Source: JALYUM01 sp036688685 (lineage in GTDB: Bacteria; Pseudomonadota; Gammaproteobacteria; Burkholderiales; Burkholderiaceae_D). Taken from it: DNA of 64,000 nt. The stretch's first letter is position 1. Each line of letters starts with the position of its first letter. The notes under the pieces were generated by a model. It had not been told where the DNA came from. It was given only the letters and a program-made list of their open reading frames with translations, and made no database searches. Position numbers and translations under genes: made by a program. This document shows positions 43,640 to 52,937 of the stretch, one piece after another. Location of the stretch: the NCBI RefSeq assembly GCF_036688685.1, contig NZ_JAQQPS010000009.1, positions 124,001 to 188,000 of the forward strand. The letters are read 5' to 3'.

Positions 43640-44964
43640 ACTGGCGTCGCGCGACCATGTGCCTGGCGCTGACCGGCGGGGCGGCTGCGCCGGCTGCGGC
43701 ATGTTCGCCCCCGCCGCAGCGCGATGCGGCCGGTTTCTTCCGGGATGCCGTCCGATCGCTGCCGAAAAACGCGCGCGGCGTGATGTTTGCCGCGCCGCCC
43801 GGCAAGACAGTACGGGCTGGCGATTTCGCGTTGACCTCGGATCGCGCCGCGCACCCGCTGGCTGTGCGCGTGCGCGCCTTGCCTGCGCACGAGGTTCGCC
43901 TGGAGCCGGTGCAGGGCTTTCAGCCCGGCGTACGCTACACCTTCCGCTACCTGCCGGCCCACGGTAATTGGCAATTTCCCGATGCGATGCAGGTCGCGAT
44001 CGACGACCGCGTCGTCACCACCACCGGGCAATACGCACTGGTGCTGGTGCCCCGCGCAAAGCGGCGCATGATCGTGATCCCGGGCGGTGCTGCCTGCAGG
44101 CAAACGGTGACTGCGGCGGTGCAGGAGTTCACGTACTCGGTGCCAGCGGCGCTCGTGCCTTACGCTGCTGGCCTCGATTACGCTGCCCGGGCCGACCGCG
44201 TGCCGATTGAGGCGATGGGCGCGGCGCTTCCCGTTTGGACAGCCGGGCCGCAGGTGTATTCCGCCCTGATGGCCGGCGAACCCACCGGCGCCTGGTACGA
44301 CCGCCACAACGATGCGGTGGTTGCGCCGTGCAATGCGCGCGTGCCCTTAATCCGGCTGCGCGGCGTCGTCCGGTTTCCAGAAGTGGACAGCCAGGTGCAC
44401 CCGGTGCGGCAACAGGTCATCGACTTGAGCCGGCACGTTGACGGGGTGTGCAGTCCGCTCGAAGCGCTGGTAGCGACGCTGGCAGAGCGCCCGTTCGAGC
44501 CGGCCTTGCGTGCCGTCTGCGGCATGCAGATCGCTGGCGCGTTTTCCATGCCCGGGGGGCCGTTGCGCGCCGTCACGCCCGACGAATGGGCATTCCAGCT
44601 GGGTTTTTTTTATGACCACTCGCCAACGTGCAATCTGGTGGGGCTGGCACACGTGCTGCAGACCGGGCAATTTAGCGCCGACCCGGCGGCGCTCGACGCC
44701 CTCGGCGCGTCCCTGAAGCAAGGGCTCGGGTATGCCCGGCCCGCGGAATGGGATGCCGCAGTCCATGCCTTGCATTTTCTGGTCTTTCAACTGCCGCCGG
44801 CTACGCAAGCGGCAACCGCGCGGCGCTTGCTGGCGCCGGCCCGTCCTTTGCTGGTTGCGGCGCTGGCCGCTAGGCATCCCCAGCGCCCGGACGACCTCGC
44901 TCGCCTGATCGCTTGGGGTGGGGAACAGGCAAGCACGCCAGCAGGGCCAAAGCAACGATGGTAA
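43636..44964 (+). CDS. Secreted hypothetical protein
   Basis: A protein of up to 442 residues. It starts either at TTG 43636, overlapping the GST stop (TTGA), or at ATG 43657. The N-terminus (MNWRRATMCLALTGGAAAPAAAC) is an export signal, possibly lipoprotein-like. Residues about 45-125 read like an Ig/bacterial Ig-like beta domain (AAPPGKTVRAGDFAL...VRYTFRYLPAHGNW); the rest is alpha-rich with paired cysteines. I recognise no family. It lies between the GST gene and eutB on the same strand. Confidence 0.65.
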   Translation: MNWRRATMCLALTGGAAAPAAACSPPPQRDAAGFFRDAVRSLPKNARGVMFAAPPGKTVRAGDFALTSDRAAHPLAVRVRALPAHEVRLEPVQGFQPGVRYTFRYLPAHGNWQFPDAMQVAIDDRVVTTTGQYALVLVPRAKRRMIVIPGGAACRQTVTAAVQEFTYSVPAALVPYAAGLDYAARADRVPIEAMGAALPVWTAGPQVYSALMAGEPTGAWYDRHNDAVVAPCNARVPLIRLRGVVRFPEVDSQVHPVRQQVIDLSRHVDGVCSPLEALVATLAERPFEPALRAVCGMQIAGAFSMPGGPLRAVTPDEWAFQLGFFYDHSPTCNLVGLAHVLQTGQFSADPAALDALGASLKQGLGYARPAEWDAAVHALHFLVFQLPPATQAATARRLLAPARPLLVAALAARHPQRPDDLARLIAWGGEQASTPAGPKQRW

Positions 44965-44972
44965 TCTGAGCC

Positions 44973-46358
44973 ATGCCCCACTACACCCATATCGTCGGCG
45001 CCCGCACCTACACCTTCCGCGACCTGAAGGACGTGATGGCGCGCGCCACGCCGGCCCGGGCGGGCGATTACCTGGCCGGCGTGGCGGCCGGCAGCGCGGA
45101 GGAACGCGTGGCGGCCCAGATGCTGCTCGCCAGCCTGCCGCTGACCGTCTTCCTCAACGAGGCGCTGGTGCCGTATGAAGACGATGAAGTCACGCGCCTG
45201 ATCATGGACTCGCATGACGCCGCCGCGTTTGCGCCGCTGCGCCATTTAACGGTGGGCGATTTGCGCAACTGGCTGCTGTCGGACGAGGCCGACGAAGCCG
45301 CGCTGCAGGCCGCCGCGCCCGGCATCACGCCCGAGATGGCGGCGGCGGTCTCAAAAATCATGCGCATCCAGGACCTGGTGCTGGTGGCGCGCAAATGCCG
45401 CGTCGTGACGAGCTTTCGCAGCACCATCGGCCTGCCCGGACGCCTGGCCACGCGCTTGCAGCCGAATCACCCGCAGGACGACGCCTCCGGCATCGCCGCC
45501 AGCATCCTCGACGGCCTGTTGTACGGCAGCGGCGACGCTGTCATCGGCATCAATCCGGCCACCGACAACGTGGCGCAGGTGATCAAACTGGTCGGCATGC
45601 TCGACGATATCATCAGCCGCTACGGCATTCCCACCCAGTCGTGTGTGCTGACCCACGTGACCAACACGCTTGCCGCGATCGAGCGCGGTGCGCCGGTCGA
45701 CCTGGTGTTCCAGTCGATCGCGGGAACGCAGGCGGCGAACGCCGGCTTTGGCATCGACCTGGCCTTGCTGGCCGAGGCGCAGCAGGCGGCGCTGGCGCTC
45801 GGCCGCGGCACGGTCGGCAACAACGTGATGTATTTCGAGACGGGGCAGGGCAGCGCCTTGTCGGGCAACAGCCACCATGGCATGGACCAGCAAACCTGCG
45901 AGGCGCGCGCCTACGCGGTGGCGCGTCGCTTCCAGCCGCTGCTGGTCAACAGCGTGGTCGGCTTCATCGGCCCGGAGTATCTGTACGACGGCAAGCAGAT
46001 CATCCGCGCCGGCCTGGAAGACCACTTCTGCGCCAAGCTGCTCGGCCTGCCGATGGGCTGCGACGTCTGCTACACCAACCACGCCGAAGCCGACCAGGAC
46101 GACATGGATGTGTTGCTGACGCTGCTCGGCAGCGCCGGCTGCAATTTCATCATGGGCATCCCCGGCTCGGACGACATCATGCTCAATTACCAGAGCACCT
46201 CTTTCCACGACGCCCTGTACGTACGGCGCGTATTGCATCTGAAGCCGGCCCCGCAGTTCGAAGCATGGCTGCACGCGATGCAGATTTTCAGCGCCGACGC
46301 GACGCTCGCCAGCGCCATCCCGCCGTCCTTTCAAGCCGCCTTGCTGCGCCTGCCCTGA
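44973..46358 (+). CDS. eutB: Ethanolamine ammonia-lyase large subunit
   Basis: EutB is the catalytic, adenosylcobalamin-binding partner that converts ethanolamine to acetaldehyde and ammonia. The 461-residue length is that of the family. Signature stretches are [20 protein letters not shown] near the start, the barrel segment [39 protein letters not shown], and [27 protein letters not shown]. It precedes eutC by 1 bp. No microcompartment, reactivase (eutA) or permease gene adjoins it in this window. Confidence 0.97.
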   Translation: MPHYTHIVGARTYTFRDLKDVMARATPARAGDYLAGVAAGSAEERVAAQMLLASLPLTVFLNEALVPYEDDEVTRLIMDSHDAAAFAPLRHLTVGDLRNWLLSDEADEAALQAAAPGITPEMAAAVSKIMRIQDLVLVARKCRVVTSFRSTIGLPGRLATRLQPNHPQDDASGIAASILDGLLYGSGDAVIGINPATDNVAQVIKLVGMLDDIISRYGIPTQSCVLTHVTNTLAAIERGAPVDLVFQSIAGTQAANAGFGIDLALLAEAQQAALALGRGTVGNNVMYFETGQGSALSGNSHHGMDQQTCEARAYAVARRFQPLLVNSVVGFIGPEYLYDGKQIIRAGLEDHFCAKLLGLPMGCDVCYTNHAEADQDDMDVLLTLLGSAGCNFIMGIPGSDDIMLNYQSTSFHDALYVRRVLHLKPAPQFEAWLHAMQIFSADATLASAIPPSFQAALLRLP

Positions 46359-46359
46359 G

Positions 46360-47154
46360 ATGGCCAAGCCACCGGTCACCGACAATCCCTGGCAGGCGTT
46401 GCGCCAGTTCACCGCGGCGCGCATCGCGCTCGGTCGCGCCGGCATCAGCCAGCCCACCGCGGCGCAGCTCGATTTTCAGCTGGCCCACGCGCAGGCGCGC
46501 GATGCTGTACACCAAACGCTTGATGCAACCGCGCTGGCGGCGCGCCTGGCCACGCTGCCCGGCCTGGCGCCGGCGCTGCTGCTGCACAGCGCCGCGGAAA
46601 ATCGCGCCACCTATTTGCAGCGTCCCGACCTCGGGCGCCGACTCGACGCCGCCTCGCGCGCGCTGCTCGGCGCTGGCGCGGGCGAACTGTATGACCTCGC
46701 CTTCGTCATCGCCGACGGCCTCTCTGCGCTGGCCATCGAGCAGAATGCCGTGGCCTTCCTGGAAGTGCTGCTGGCGCGCCTGCAGCACGATGCCTGGACC
46801 ATCGCGCCACCGGTGATCGTGCGCGAGGGCAGGGTGGCGCTCGGCGACGAGGTGGCGCAGCTGCTGGGGGCGCGCGCCGTGGTGGTGCTGGTGGGGGAGC
46901 GTCCGGGCCTCAGTTCCCCCGACAGCATGGGCTTGTACGTCACCTGGCAGCCGCGCGTCGGCCTGCCGGACAGTAGCCGCAACTGCATCTCGAATGTGCG
47001 TCCGGCCGGCCTGGCGTATGCGGACGCCGCGCATACACTGCACTACCTGTTGTCCGAAGCGCGCCGCCGCGGCCTGTCCGGCGTCGGCCTGAAAGACGAA
47101 ACCGAGGCCGCCCCATCCCGCCTGAATGCAGGACAGCCACGCTTTCTTTTGTAG
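46360..47154 (+). CDS. eutC: Ethanolamine ammonia-lyase small subunit
   Basis: EutC completes the B12-dependent lyase with EutB and helps bind cobalamin. The 264-residue protein has the family stretches [57 protein letters not shown] and [22 protein letters not shown] 46360 is 1 bp after the eutB stop. The pair would let the cell use ethanolamine as nitrogen and carbon source; acetaldehyde would be handled by enzymes elsewhere. Confidence 0.97.
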   Translation: MAKPPVTDNPWQALRQFTAARIALGRAGISQPTAAQLDFQLAHAQARDAVHQTLDATALAARLATLPGLAPALLLHSAAENRATYLQRPDLGRRLDAASRALLGAGAGELYDLAFVIADGLSALAIEQNAVAFLEVLLARLQHDAWTIAPPVIVREGRVALGDEVAQLLGARAVVVLVGERPGLSSPDSMGLYVTWQPRVGLPDSSRNCISNVRPAGLAYADAAHTLHYLLSEARRRGLSGVGLKDETEAAPSRLNAGQPRFLL

Positions 47155-47194
47155 CAAACCACAAGTCACTTATTTCCGTGCTTTTTCCACATGC

Positions 47195-47222
47195 TTGGTG
47201 TTATAGTTAACTACCACACCAA
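47195..47222. promoter_or_regulatory. 28-nt dyad, operator-like, before a secreted-protein gene
   Basis: Outer arms TTGGTGT and ACACCAA flank a perfect inner palindrome TAGTTAACTA, with only 2 nt unpaired on each side (24 of 28 positions symmetric). It contains a TATAGT -10-like hexamer at 47203-47208 and ends a few bases before the GAGGA ribosome-binding site. This looks like a transcription factor site, or an mRNA hairpin occluding translation. Confidence 0.55.
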
Positions 47223-47234
47223 CCAGAGGATGCC

Positions 47235-48014
47235 ATGCTTCGCCCACCTGTTCACCTGCGCCTTGCGCTTGCCGCGCTGTTCACCAGTACCTTGTTGGCC
47301 GCACCGTGGGCCCTGGCCGAGCCGGAGCCGGGCGCGCCGCGCGAGGTGGTGGTCAAGGACATCCGCGCGCCGGAACTGAAGACCTACCGCGCCATGCTGG
47401 CTGGCCTTGACACCTTCGAGGACGAGCACGCGCTGGCGCCGGCCGCGCCGGAAGTGCGGTTCCGGCTGCGCGCCAAGTCCGGCAATCCGGATGCCGACCT
47501 GGACGATCTCAAATTGCGCATCGCGCTCAACGAAGGCTCGATTCCACTGCCGCTGGCGGCTGACCACTCCTTCGTCTTGCCGCGCAACGAGCAAGCGCGC
47601 AAGGAAAACGGCGACCTGCTGCTCAACAAGCACGAGGGCGCGTATCGCTGGCAGGCCGATGTATTCAGCGCCGGGGTGCCCACCAATATGCGCCGCCTGG
47701 GCGACCTGCGACTCGAATGCCGGGTGGAGGTGGCTGTCATCAAGGCGGAGGTGCCGTTCTGGGTCCGCGCCCTGGTCAATTCGATCCTGCTGACCAGCGA
47801 CTGGTGCGGCGTCGAAAAAGTGCATTTTTCCACCAATGTTCCGCGCAAGCTGAAAGCGGCCTGGCTGATCCAGGGCGAGAAACGCATCGCGCTGGAACTG
47901 AGCGACTTTGGGATGGGGTACGAGGCGCCCGCGGGCGACAAGGCCTATCCTGACGACACGCTGATCGCGCTCGAGTATGCGGACGAGAGCAAGCCAGGCG
48001 CCGATGCGCCGTGA
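47235..48014 (+). CDS. Secreted hypothetical protein
   Basis: A 259-residue protein with signal peptide (MLRPPVHLRLALAALFTSTLLAAPWALA) and GAGG before ATG 47235. The mature protein is acidic and strand-rich (EVRFRLRAKSGNPDADLDDLKLRIALNEGSIPLPLAADHSFVLPRNE), with two cysteines in LRLECRVEV and SDWCGVEKV. No family recognised. The gene is preceded by a strong palindrome, suggesting dedicated control, and followed by a 430-bp gap. Confidence 0.75.
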   Translation: MLRPPVHLRLALAALFTSTLLAAPWALAEPEPGAPREVVVKDIRAPELKTYRAMLAGLDTFEDEHALAPAAPEVRFRLRAKSGNPDADLDDLKLRIALNEGSIPLPLAADHSFVLPRNEQARKENGDLLLNKHEGAYRWQADVFSAGVPTNMRRLGDLRLECRVEVAVIKAEVPFWVRALVNSILLTSDWCGVEKVHFSTNVPRKLKAAWLIQGEKRIALELSDFGMGYEAPAGDKAYPDDTLIALEYADESKPGADAP

Positions 48015-48442
48015 TCTGGCGCAGGCTGCCGCGATCCTGCTGACCGGCGCGCCTGCCCCCACGGTGCCCGACTGCGGTGCTGACTGCTCCCGCAGTCCCC
48101 ATCCGGTCCCAGCTTTCAGAGGCCGATGGGCAACCGGTCATCGCCATCCCACCGCCTGTTTTCAGGTGTCTGTTCACCACGCGAATAACACGCTGCCGCA
48201 TGGATGCCGGAAGCGTGCCAATGCACGATTGTGACCGCCCAGTTGTATGCACACAACCACCAATTATTGCACTTCATAGAGTCAGACTGGGCTGCTTGCA
48301 GGCAAGCCGCGTTCGACCCAAGGCGCCCTGACCCGCAATGTGCTGTTCTATGCAGACATTGCGTCGCGGCATGACTTTAAATACGTTATCCTTGCAAAAA
48401 CGCGTTGCACTTGAGTTTTTGCAATAACCAAATGAGTAGTCT
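48015..48442. other. Intergenic region without a convincing gene
   Basis: These 428 bp hold only short frames; the longest starts at ATG 48004 and begins like an exported peptide (MRRDLAQAAAILLTGAPAPTV) but then loses coding character. The left half is GC-rich like the neighbours. The right part (48230-48442) is AT-richer and carries the inverted repeat at 48392-48424, so it is probably the control region of the next gene. Confidence 0.55.
48392..48424. promoter_or_regulatory. Perfect 10-bp inverted repeat upstream of the GGDEF/EAL gene
   Basis: Arms TTGCAAAAAC and GTTTTTGCAA are separated by 13 nt; the spacer contains a further TTGCA. It ends 18 nt before the GTG start (48443). It could be an operator, or an intrinsic terminator-like stem in the leader. 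Confidence 0.5.
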
Positions 48443-51358
48443 GTGATAACGCCAATGTATTCACCTTTGCAGCAGAAGCGCGCCAGCATGCCCGTCCGTG
48501 TCCAGCAGTGGCTGGCGTCGCTGCTACGCATCTCCGCCATTTACCTGATTCCCGTTGGAATCGGACTGGTGTCGCTGTGGGCATTGTTGTACTGGCACGA
48601 CCAGTATCAGTTCAACGACAATTTTCCGCTCACGATTCACGTCTTGCCGGAAGACGCTGCCAGCAGCACACCGGCGTCAGCGCTGGCGCGCCTGCAGGCG
48701 CAACCGGCCGTCAAGGGTTTCCACACCCACCTGGGCGGCGCGCCGTTCTGGTTCAGCTTTGATACCGTGCACCGGGTGGGCGGACCGGAAGTGATCGAAT
48801 TTCCGTCACGCCACGCCGTCGATATTGCCTGCTGGGATACGAATGGCATGACGCTGCTCGGTACCGGCACGCGCGAAAGTTTCCGCGCCGTGCCGTACCA
48901 GCCCATGCTCTCGGCAAAAGCAGGATTCGCCCTGCGCCTGCCGTTTCTGCCAGCCCGGCTGCTGTGCCGCGCCAGCTTCGCCGGTCCCGGCTACCTGAGT
49001 GTGGCGCAATGGCCGGCCGAACAGTTCTCTCTGTCAATCGACCGCTTTCACCGCAAATCGGGCCTGCTTGACGGCGGCATGATCGTGCTGGCGCTGGTCC
49101 TGGTCATCATCGCCATCATCCAGCGCCAGGCCCTGTATGTGGTGTTTGCCGGCTGGATGATCCTGAACCTGCGCATCGGCGCGCTCACGGCCGGCTGGGA
49201 CACCCAGTGGCTGGGCCAGCTGGTGCCATCACCGTGGCTGATGGGTAGCCGCGCGATCGTCGTCGTGCTGTTTGGCATCTCGACGCTGACGCTCTACCAG
49301 ATGCTGCTCGGCGCGTATATGGTCAATCTGCGCCAGCGGCTGCCGTTGCGCATGGTGCAGTGGATGATCCCGCCGACGCTGCTGGCCGCCGTCGTGCTGC
49401 CGTACAACCTGTTCGTGCCCGTGTTGTGGGTCATGATCGTCATCGGCGTGGGCTTGCTGACGTTCGACCTGGTGCGCATCGTGTTCGTGGCACGCACGCC
49501 GGTGGCGCTGTATTTTGCCGCGTCGCTGGCAGTCGCCTTCGCGTCGGGCATCGCCGGGATCGTTGCCGGCGCCCTCGATCTGCCCCAGTTCGACGGGGTG
49601 ATCGACAGCGTCAATGCGGCGCTGGCGTCGAGCTTGCTTGCGGCGCTTGCGGTGGCCGAACGCATGCGCAGCGTGATCGCGCGGCGCATGGCGGACCAGG
49701 CTGTGCTCGGCGAAACCTGGGACGCCAGTCCGGCCGGCTTGTTCACGCTCGACCCGGACGGTCGCTTCCTGAACGCCAACCCCGCACTCTGGGCCATGCT
49801 GGGCAATCCCGCGCGGGCCAGCGCCCACCCATCCTGGCAGCAGACGTTCAGCGAAGAATCATGGCTGCGTCTGCACGCCCTGTTGCACGCGCAGCAGCAT
49901 GTGGAAATGGACGTGGAGCAGCGCGCGGAGCTCGCCAGTGGCCGCCGCTTCGTGGTGCGCGCCACGCTCGCGCAGAATCGCATCGCAGGTGTGCTGGACA
50001 ATATCACCGAAGTGCGGCGCGAAATTGCCCAGCTGCGCACCATGGCACACCACGATCCCTTGACGGGCGTGTTCAACCGGCGCGGCATCGAAGACGCGTT
50101 CGATGCGGCCTGCGCCGCACTGACTGCCGGACGCCCGCTGGCAATGGCTTTTCTTAGCCTCGACCGCTTCAAGCTGGTTAACGATTTATATGGCCATGCG
50201 GCCGGTGACGAGGTCCTCAAGCAGGTCGCCGAACGGATGACGGCCTCGCTGGCCGGTGGCGAACATGTGGGACGCCTGGGCGGCGATGCCTTCCTGGTGA
50301 TCATGCCCGATACCACTACCGCATCGGCCACCATGATGTGCCGCACGGTCGTCGAACGAATCGGTAGCTTGCCCTACCTGGTGGGCGAGAAAGCCTTTAC
50401 CGTGCACGCCTCGCTCGGCCTGATTGCCGTGGCAGCGGGGATGACGATGGCCGACGCCATCGTCAGTGCCGACCGAGCCTGCCGCACGGCCCGCAACGAA
50501 GCCGGCAGCGGCCTGGTGGCGCATGCCCGCGAGGCCGAGGCGAAACTGGTGGCGCGCCTGTCCGGGCCCAAAGCCACGGAGGGCCTGTTCCTCGACATGC
50601 AGCCGATCATGGCGGTGGCGGCGCCGTATGCGTCGCTCGACGTTGAGGTCCAGCTCAGCATGCATGCGCCGGATGGCGGCATCGCCGGCACCGGTCCGGT
50701 GATTGCCGCAGCCGAAAAAAGCGGGCGTGCCGGCGTGATCGACCGCTGGGTGCTGGGCACCACGTTCGAATGGCTGGAGCGCCACGCCGGGTGCTTGCCG
50801 GCGATGCGGTTCGTGCTGATGAGAGTGTCCGGTGCATCCCTGAACGACGAGCATTTCGTGCAGGACCTGATGATCATGCTGCGGCGCCACGTGCAGGTGG
50901 CCGACCGCTTGTGCCTGGCCATTGCCGAGCGGGTTGTGCTGCAGGACCTGGAAAATATCCGCCAGTTCATCGACCAGGTGCGCGTATTCGGCGTCAAGAT
51001 CGCCCTCGACGACTTTGGCGCGTTTCACACCTCGTTCTCTTACCTGAAGGCGTTGCCGGTCGATCTGCTGCGTATCGACAGCAGCTTCATTGCCACCATC
51101 AATGCGCATCCTGCCAACGCCGCCATCGTCGAGGCGATGGTGCACCTGGCGCGCAACCTGGGCATGAAAACCATCGCCTGCGCCGCACGCGACGACGCCA
51201 CGGTGCGCACGCTGGTCCAGCTGGGCGTCGATTACGTGCAGGGCGACGCCGTGGCACGCGCCCAGACACTGGACGCCATCCTCACAGCGCCGTCGTCGGG
51301 TAGTTTCATGACCGGCGCCTTGACGCAACTGCCAGCGCCCGACAGCGTCAGGGCCTGA
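48443..51358 (+). CDS. Membrane sensor with PAS, degenerate GGDEF and degenerate EAL domains
   Basis: A protein of up to 971 residues, starting at GTG 48443 or ATG 48455. One membrane helix (near 30-48) precedes a periplasmic domain to about 200. About seven helices (210-400) resemble a 7TMR-DISM module. A PAS domain (425-530) is followed by GGDEF (535-690) and EAL (715-960) domains. The GGDEF signature reads GGDAF (about 612-616), losing the metal-binding/catalytic Glu. The EAL motif reads EVQ (about 732), and the later acidic motif IAEGVE reads IACAARD, while DDFG and LRIDSSF remain. Both activities are probably lost, so a c-di-GMP binding or protein-interaction role is likely. Confidence 0.9.
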   Translation: MITPMYSPLQQKRASMPVRVQQWLASLLRISAIYLIPVGIGLVSLWALLYWHDQYQFNDNFPLTIHVLPEDAASSTPASALARLQAQPAVKGFHTHLGGAPFWFSFDTVHRVGGPEVIEFPSRHAVDIACWDTNGMTLLGTGTRESFRAVPYQPMLSAKAGFALRLPFLPARLLCRASFAGPGYLSVAQWPAEQFSLSIDRFHRKSGLLDGGMIVLALVLVIIAIIQRQALYVVFAGWMILNLRIGALTAGWDTQWLGQLVPSPWLMGSRAIVVVLFGISTLTLYQMLLGAYMVNLRQRLPLRMVQWMIPPTLLAAVVLPYNLFVPVLWVMIVIGVGLLTFDLVRIVFVARTPVALYFAASLAVAFASGIAGIVAGALDLPQFDGVIDSVNAALASSLLAALAVAERMRSVIARRMADQAVLGETWDASPAGLFTLDPDGRFLNANPALWAMLGNPARASAHPSWQQTFSEESWLRLHALLHAQQHVEMDVEQRAELASGRRFVVRATLAQNRIAGVLDNITEVRREIAQLRTMAHHDPLTGVFNRRGIEDAFDAACAALTAGRPLAMAFLSLDRFKLVNDLYGHAAGDEVLKQVAERMTASLAGGEHVGRLGGDAFLVIMPDTTTASATMMCRTVVERIGSLPYLVGEKAFTVHASLGLIAVAAGMTMADAIVSADRACRTARNEAGSGLVAHAREAEAKLVARLSGPKATEGLFLDMQPIMAVAAPYASLDVEVQLSMHAPDGGIAGTGPVIAAAEKSGRAGVIDRWVLGTTFEWLERHAGCLPAMRFVLMRVSGASLNDEHFVQDLMIMLRRHVQVADRLCLAIAERVVLQDLENIRQFIDQVRVFGVKIALDDFGAFHTSFSYLKALPVDLLRIDSSFIATINAHPANAAIVEAMVHLARNLGMKTIACAARDDATVRTLVQLGVDYVQGDAVARAQTLDAILTAPSSGSFMTGALTQLPAPDSVRA

Positions 51359-51363
51359 GTGTT

Positions 51364-51744
51364 CTAGCGGGCGGCCAAGCGGGTGCGCGGCGCCGCATCC
51401 TGCAACAGCAGCTGAACGCGCGCCTGCCTGAGCGTGGCCATGTCGCCCGATAGCGCCGCATGTGGCGCGAGCACGGGGCCGGCGGCCGGCATCCAGCGCG
51501 CCTGGCGCACAGCGACTGCGCGTGCCGGCACACTGGCGGGCAGGACTGCTTCATCGGCCTGGGTGCCAGGGACCACGATCGCGCTCGTCACGGTGTGCGC
51601 ATCGCAGACCTGGTCGGTCAGGGTGACGCGCCCGGTGCCGTCGATGCACTTGTTGATGGCGCCGCCTGCCTGCGCCGCAGGCAAGGCAAATGCGCCGGCT
51701 GCGGCGGCAAGGAGCAAATAATTGGTTAAGGCGTGGCGTTTCAT
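51364..51744 (-). CDS. DUF4124-like secreted protein
   Basis: A 126-residue protein with signal peptide (MKRHALTNYLLLAAAAGAFALPAAQA) and GGAG before the ATG. The mature start GGAINKCIDGTGRVTLTDQVCDAHT follows the DUF4124 pattern (KC-D--G-V---D--C), a small disulfide-bearing periplasmic domain of unknown role. The remaining 80 residues are Ala/Arg-rich without motif. Convergent with the GGDEF/EAL gene, 5 bp apart. Confidence 0.75.
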   Translation of the reverse strand: MKRHALTNYLLLAAAAGAFALPAAQAGGAINKCIDGTGRVTLTDQVCDAHTVTSAIVVPGTQADEAVLPASVPARAVAVRQARWMPAAGPVLAPHAALSGDMATLRQARVQLLLQDAAPRTRLAAR

Positions 51745-51858
51745 GGCAGAGCTCCAGATTTCAATGGAGCCATTCTGAGCTTTAGCCGCGTGCGGGTATG
51801 TTCGCTGCTACACCATTACCGATAAAAACCTGTCAAAAAAACAATCAACTGCAGCGTG

Positions 51859-52803
51859 TCAGTCGCTGCCGGGGCGGGGCAGCGCTGCCAGGAATGCCAG
51901 GTAATCGATCGCGCAGCGGCGCGGCGCCTCTACCATGGGCAGGTGGCCGATGCCGGGCATGCGGATCACGCGGCTGTTGGGCATGATCGCCTGCAGCGCA
52001 TCGGCGCCGGCCGCATTGTGGATCTGGTCCAGCGTGCCCCAGACGATCAGCGCCGGCGCTTCGATGCGGAAATAGCGCGCTTCCAGGAAGGGCGAATCCT
52101 GCAACTGGCGCATGACCCGCTGGTGCAGCTCGAAGTCGACCGCGCCGCGCAGCGCCAGGCGGCGGCGCGTGCTCGATGGCAGGAACGGCGGGCGCGCGGT
52201 GGTGGCGATGAGCAAGCGCTCGAACGAGGCCAGGTCCTGCACCAGCCAGGGCATCAGACCGGTGGCCAGATACTGGCGTTCCAGGTCGCTGTTCAGGCCG
52301 GCAGCGGTGCCGGCGGCACTGAGCAGCCACAGGCTGGCGACCCGCTCCGGATAGCGTGCAGCAAACTCCGTGGCAATGAAGCCGCCCATCGAACTGCCGC
52401 CCAGGTGTACCCGGTCCAGACCCAGTTTATAGAGGAAAGCGTGCAGGTTGCTCGCCTGCGCGGCGATCGAATAGTCAGCATCGGGATCGCGGCTTGCTTC
52501 GCCGAAGGCCGGCAAGTCCGGAATCACCACGTGGTAGTGCCGGGTCAGGTGGACGGCGAGGCGAATGAAGTTGTCCTTGTCGGCGCCAAAGCCGTGCACC
52601 AGAACGATGGTTTCGCCCCGGCCGCCTTCCAGATAGGGCATCTCTGCGCCCGGAATGCGGGCGCTGTCCCACGCCAGGCGGGCCAGGCGCCGCTCGATGG
52701 TCAGGCCGGCCAGGGCTGCCACGCCGGGGGCAAATTTATTCAGTCCATACACCGCGCCGATGAGGGCGAGGATAACCAGCAGGACGACGTACAGGACCGT
52801 CAT
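51859..52803 (-). CDS. Alpha/beta hydrolase, membrane-anchored
   Basis: A 314-residue protein with an N-terminal membrane anchor (LYVVLLVILALIGAVYGL). The hydrolase fold shows the oxyanion HGF in IVLVHGFGADKDNF, the nucleophile elbow GGSSMGG, an acid in VWGTLDQIHN and His in PGIGHLPMVEAP. The pattern resembles esterases/lipases of the meta-cleavage-hydrolase-like group; substrate unknown. The 134 bp upstream hold no gene. Confidence 0.9.
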   Translation of the reverse strand: MTVLYVVLLVILALIGAVYGLNKFAPGVAALAGLTIERRLARLAWDSARIPGAEMPYLEGGRGETIVLVHGFGADKDNFIRLAVHLTRHYHVVIPDLPAFGEASRDPDADYSIAAQASNLHAFLYKLGLDRVHLGGSSMGGFIATEFAARYPERVASLWLLSAAGTAAGLNSDLERQYLATGLMPWLVQDLASFERLLIATTARPPFLPSSTRRRLALRGAVDFELHQRVMRQLQDSPFLEARYFRIEAPALIVWGTLDQIHNAAGADALQAIMPNSRVIRMPGIGHLPMVEAPRRCAIDYLAFLAALPRPGSD

Positions 52804-52937
52804 CGTTGCGCCGCGATGGCGGGCAGGCGTGCTAACAGGAGGACGTAAACTGGCATGACATACTCTTGATGCGATGAATCCTGCAAGAATACTTCCTTTT
52901 AGTTCTATTCACCAAGCATTAAAGTGCCAGTGCCAAT

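Noticed and set aside
48004..48234. Small ORF beginning MRRDLAQAAAILLTG
   Set aside because: The start resembles an export signal, but the rest has no conserved look, it overlaps the previous gene's end and no RBS is evident. At most it is a decayed gene.
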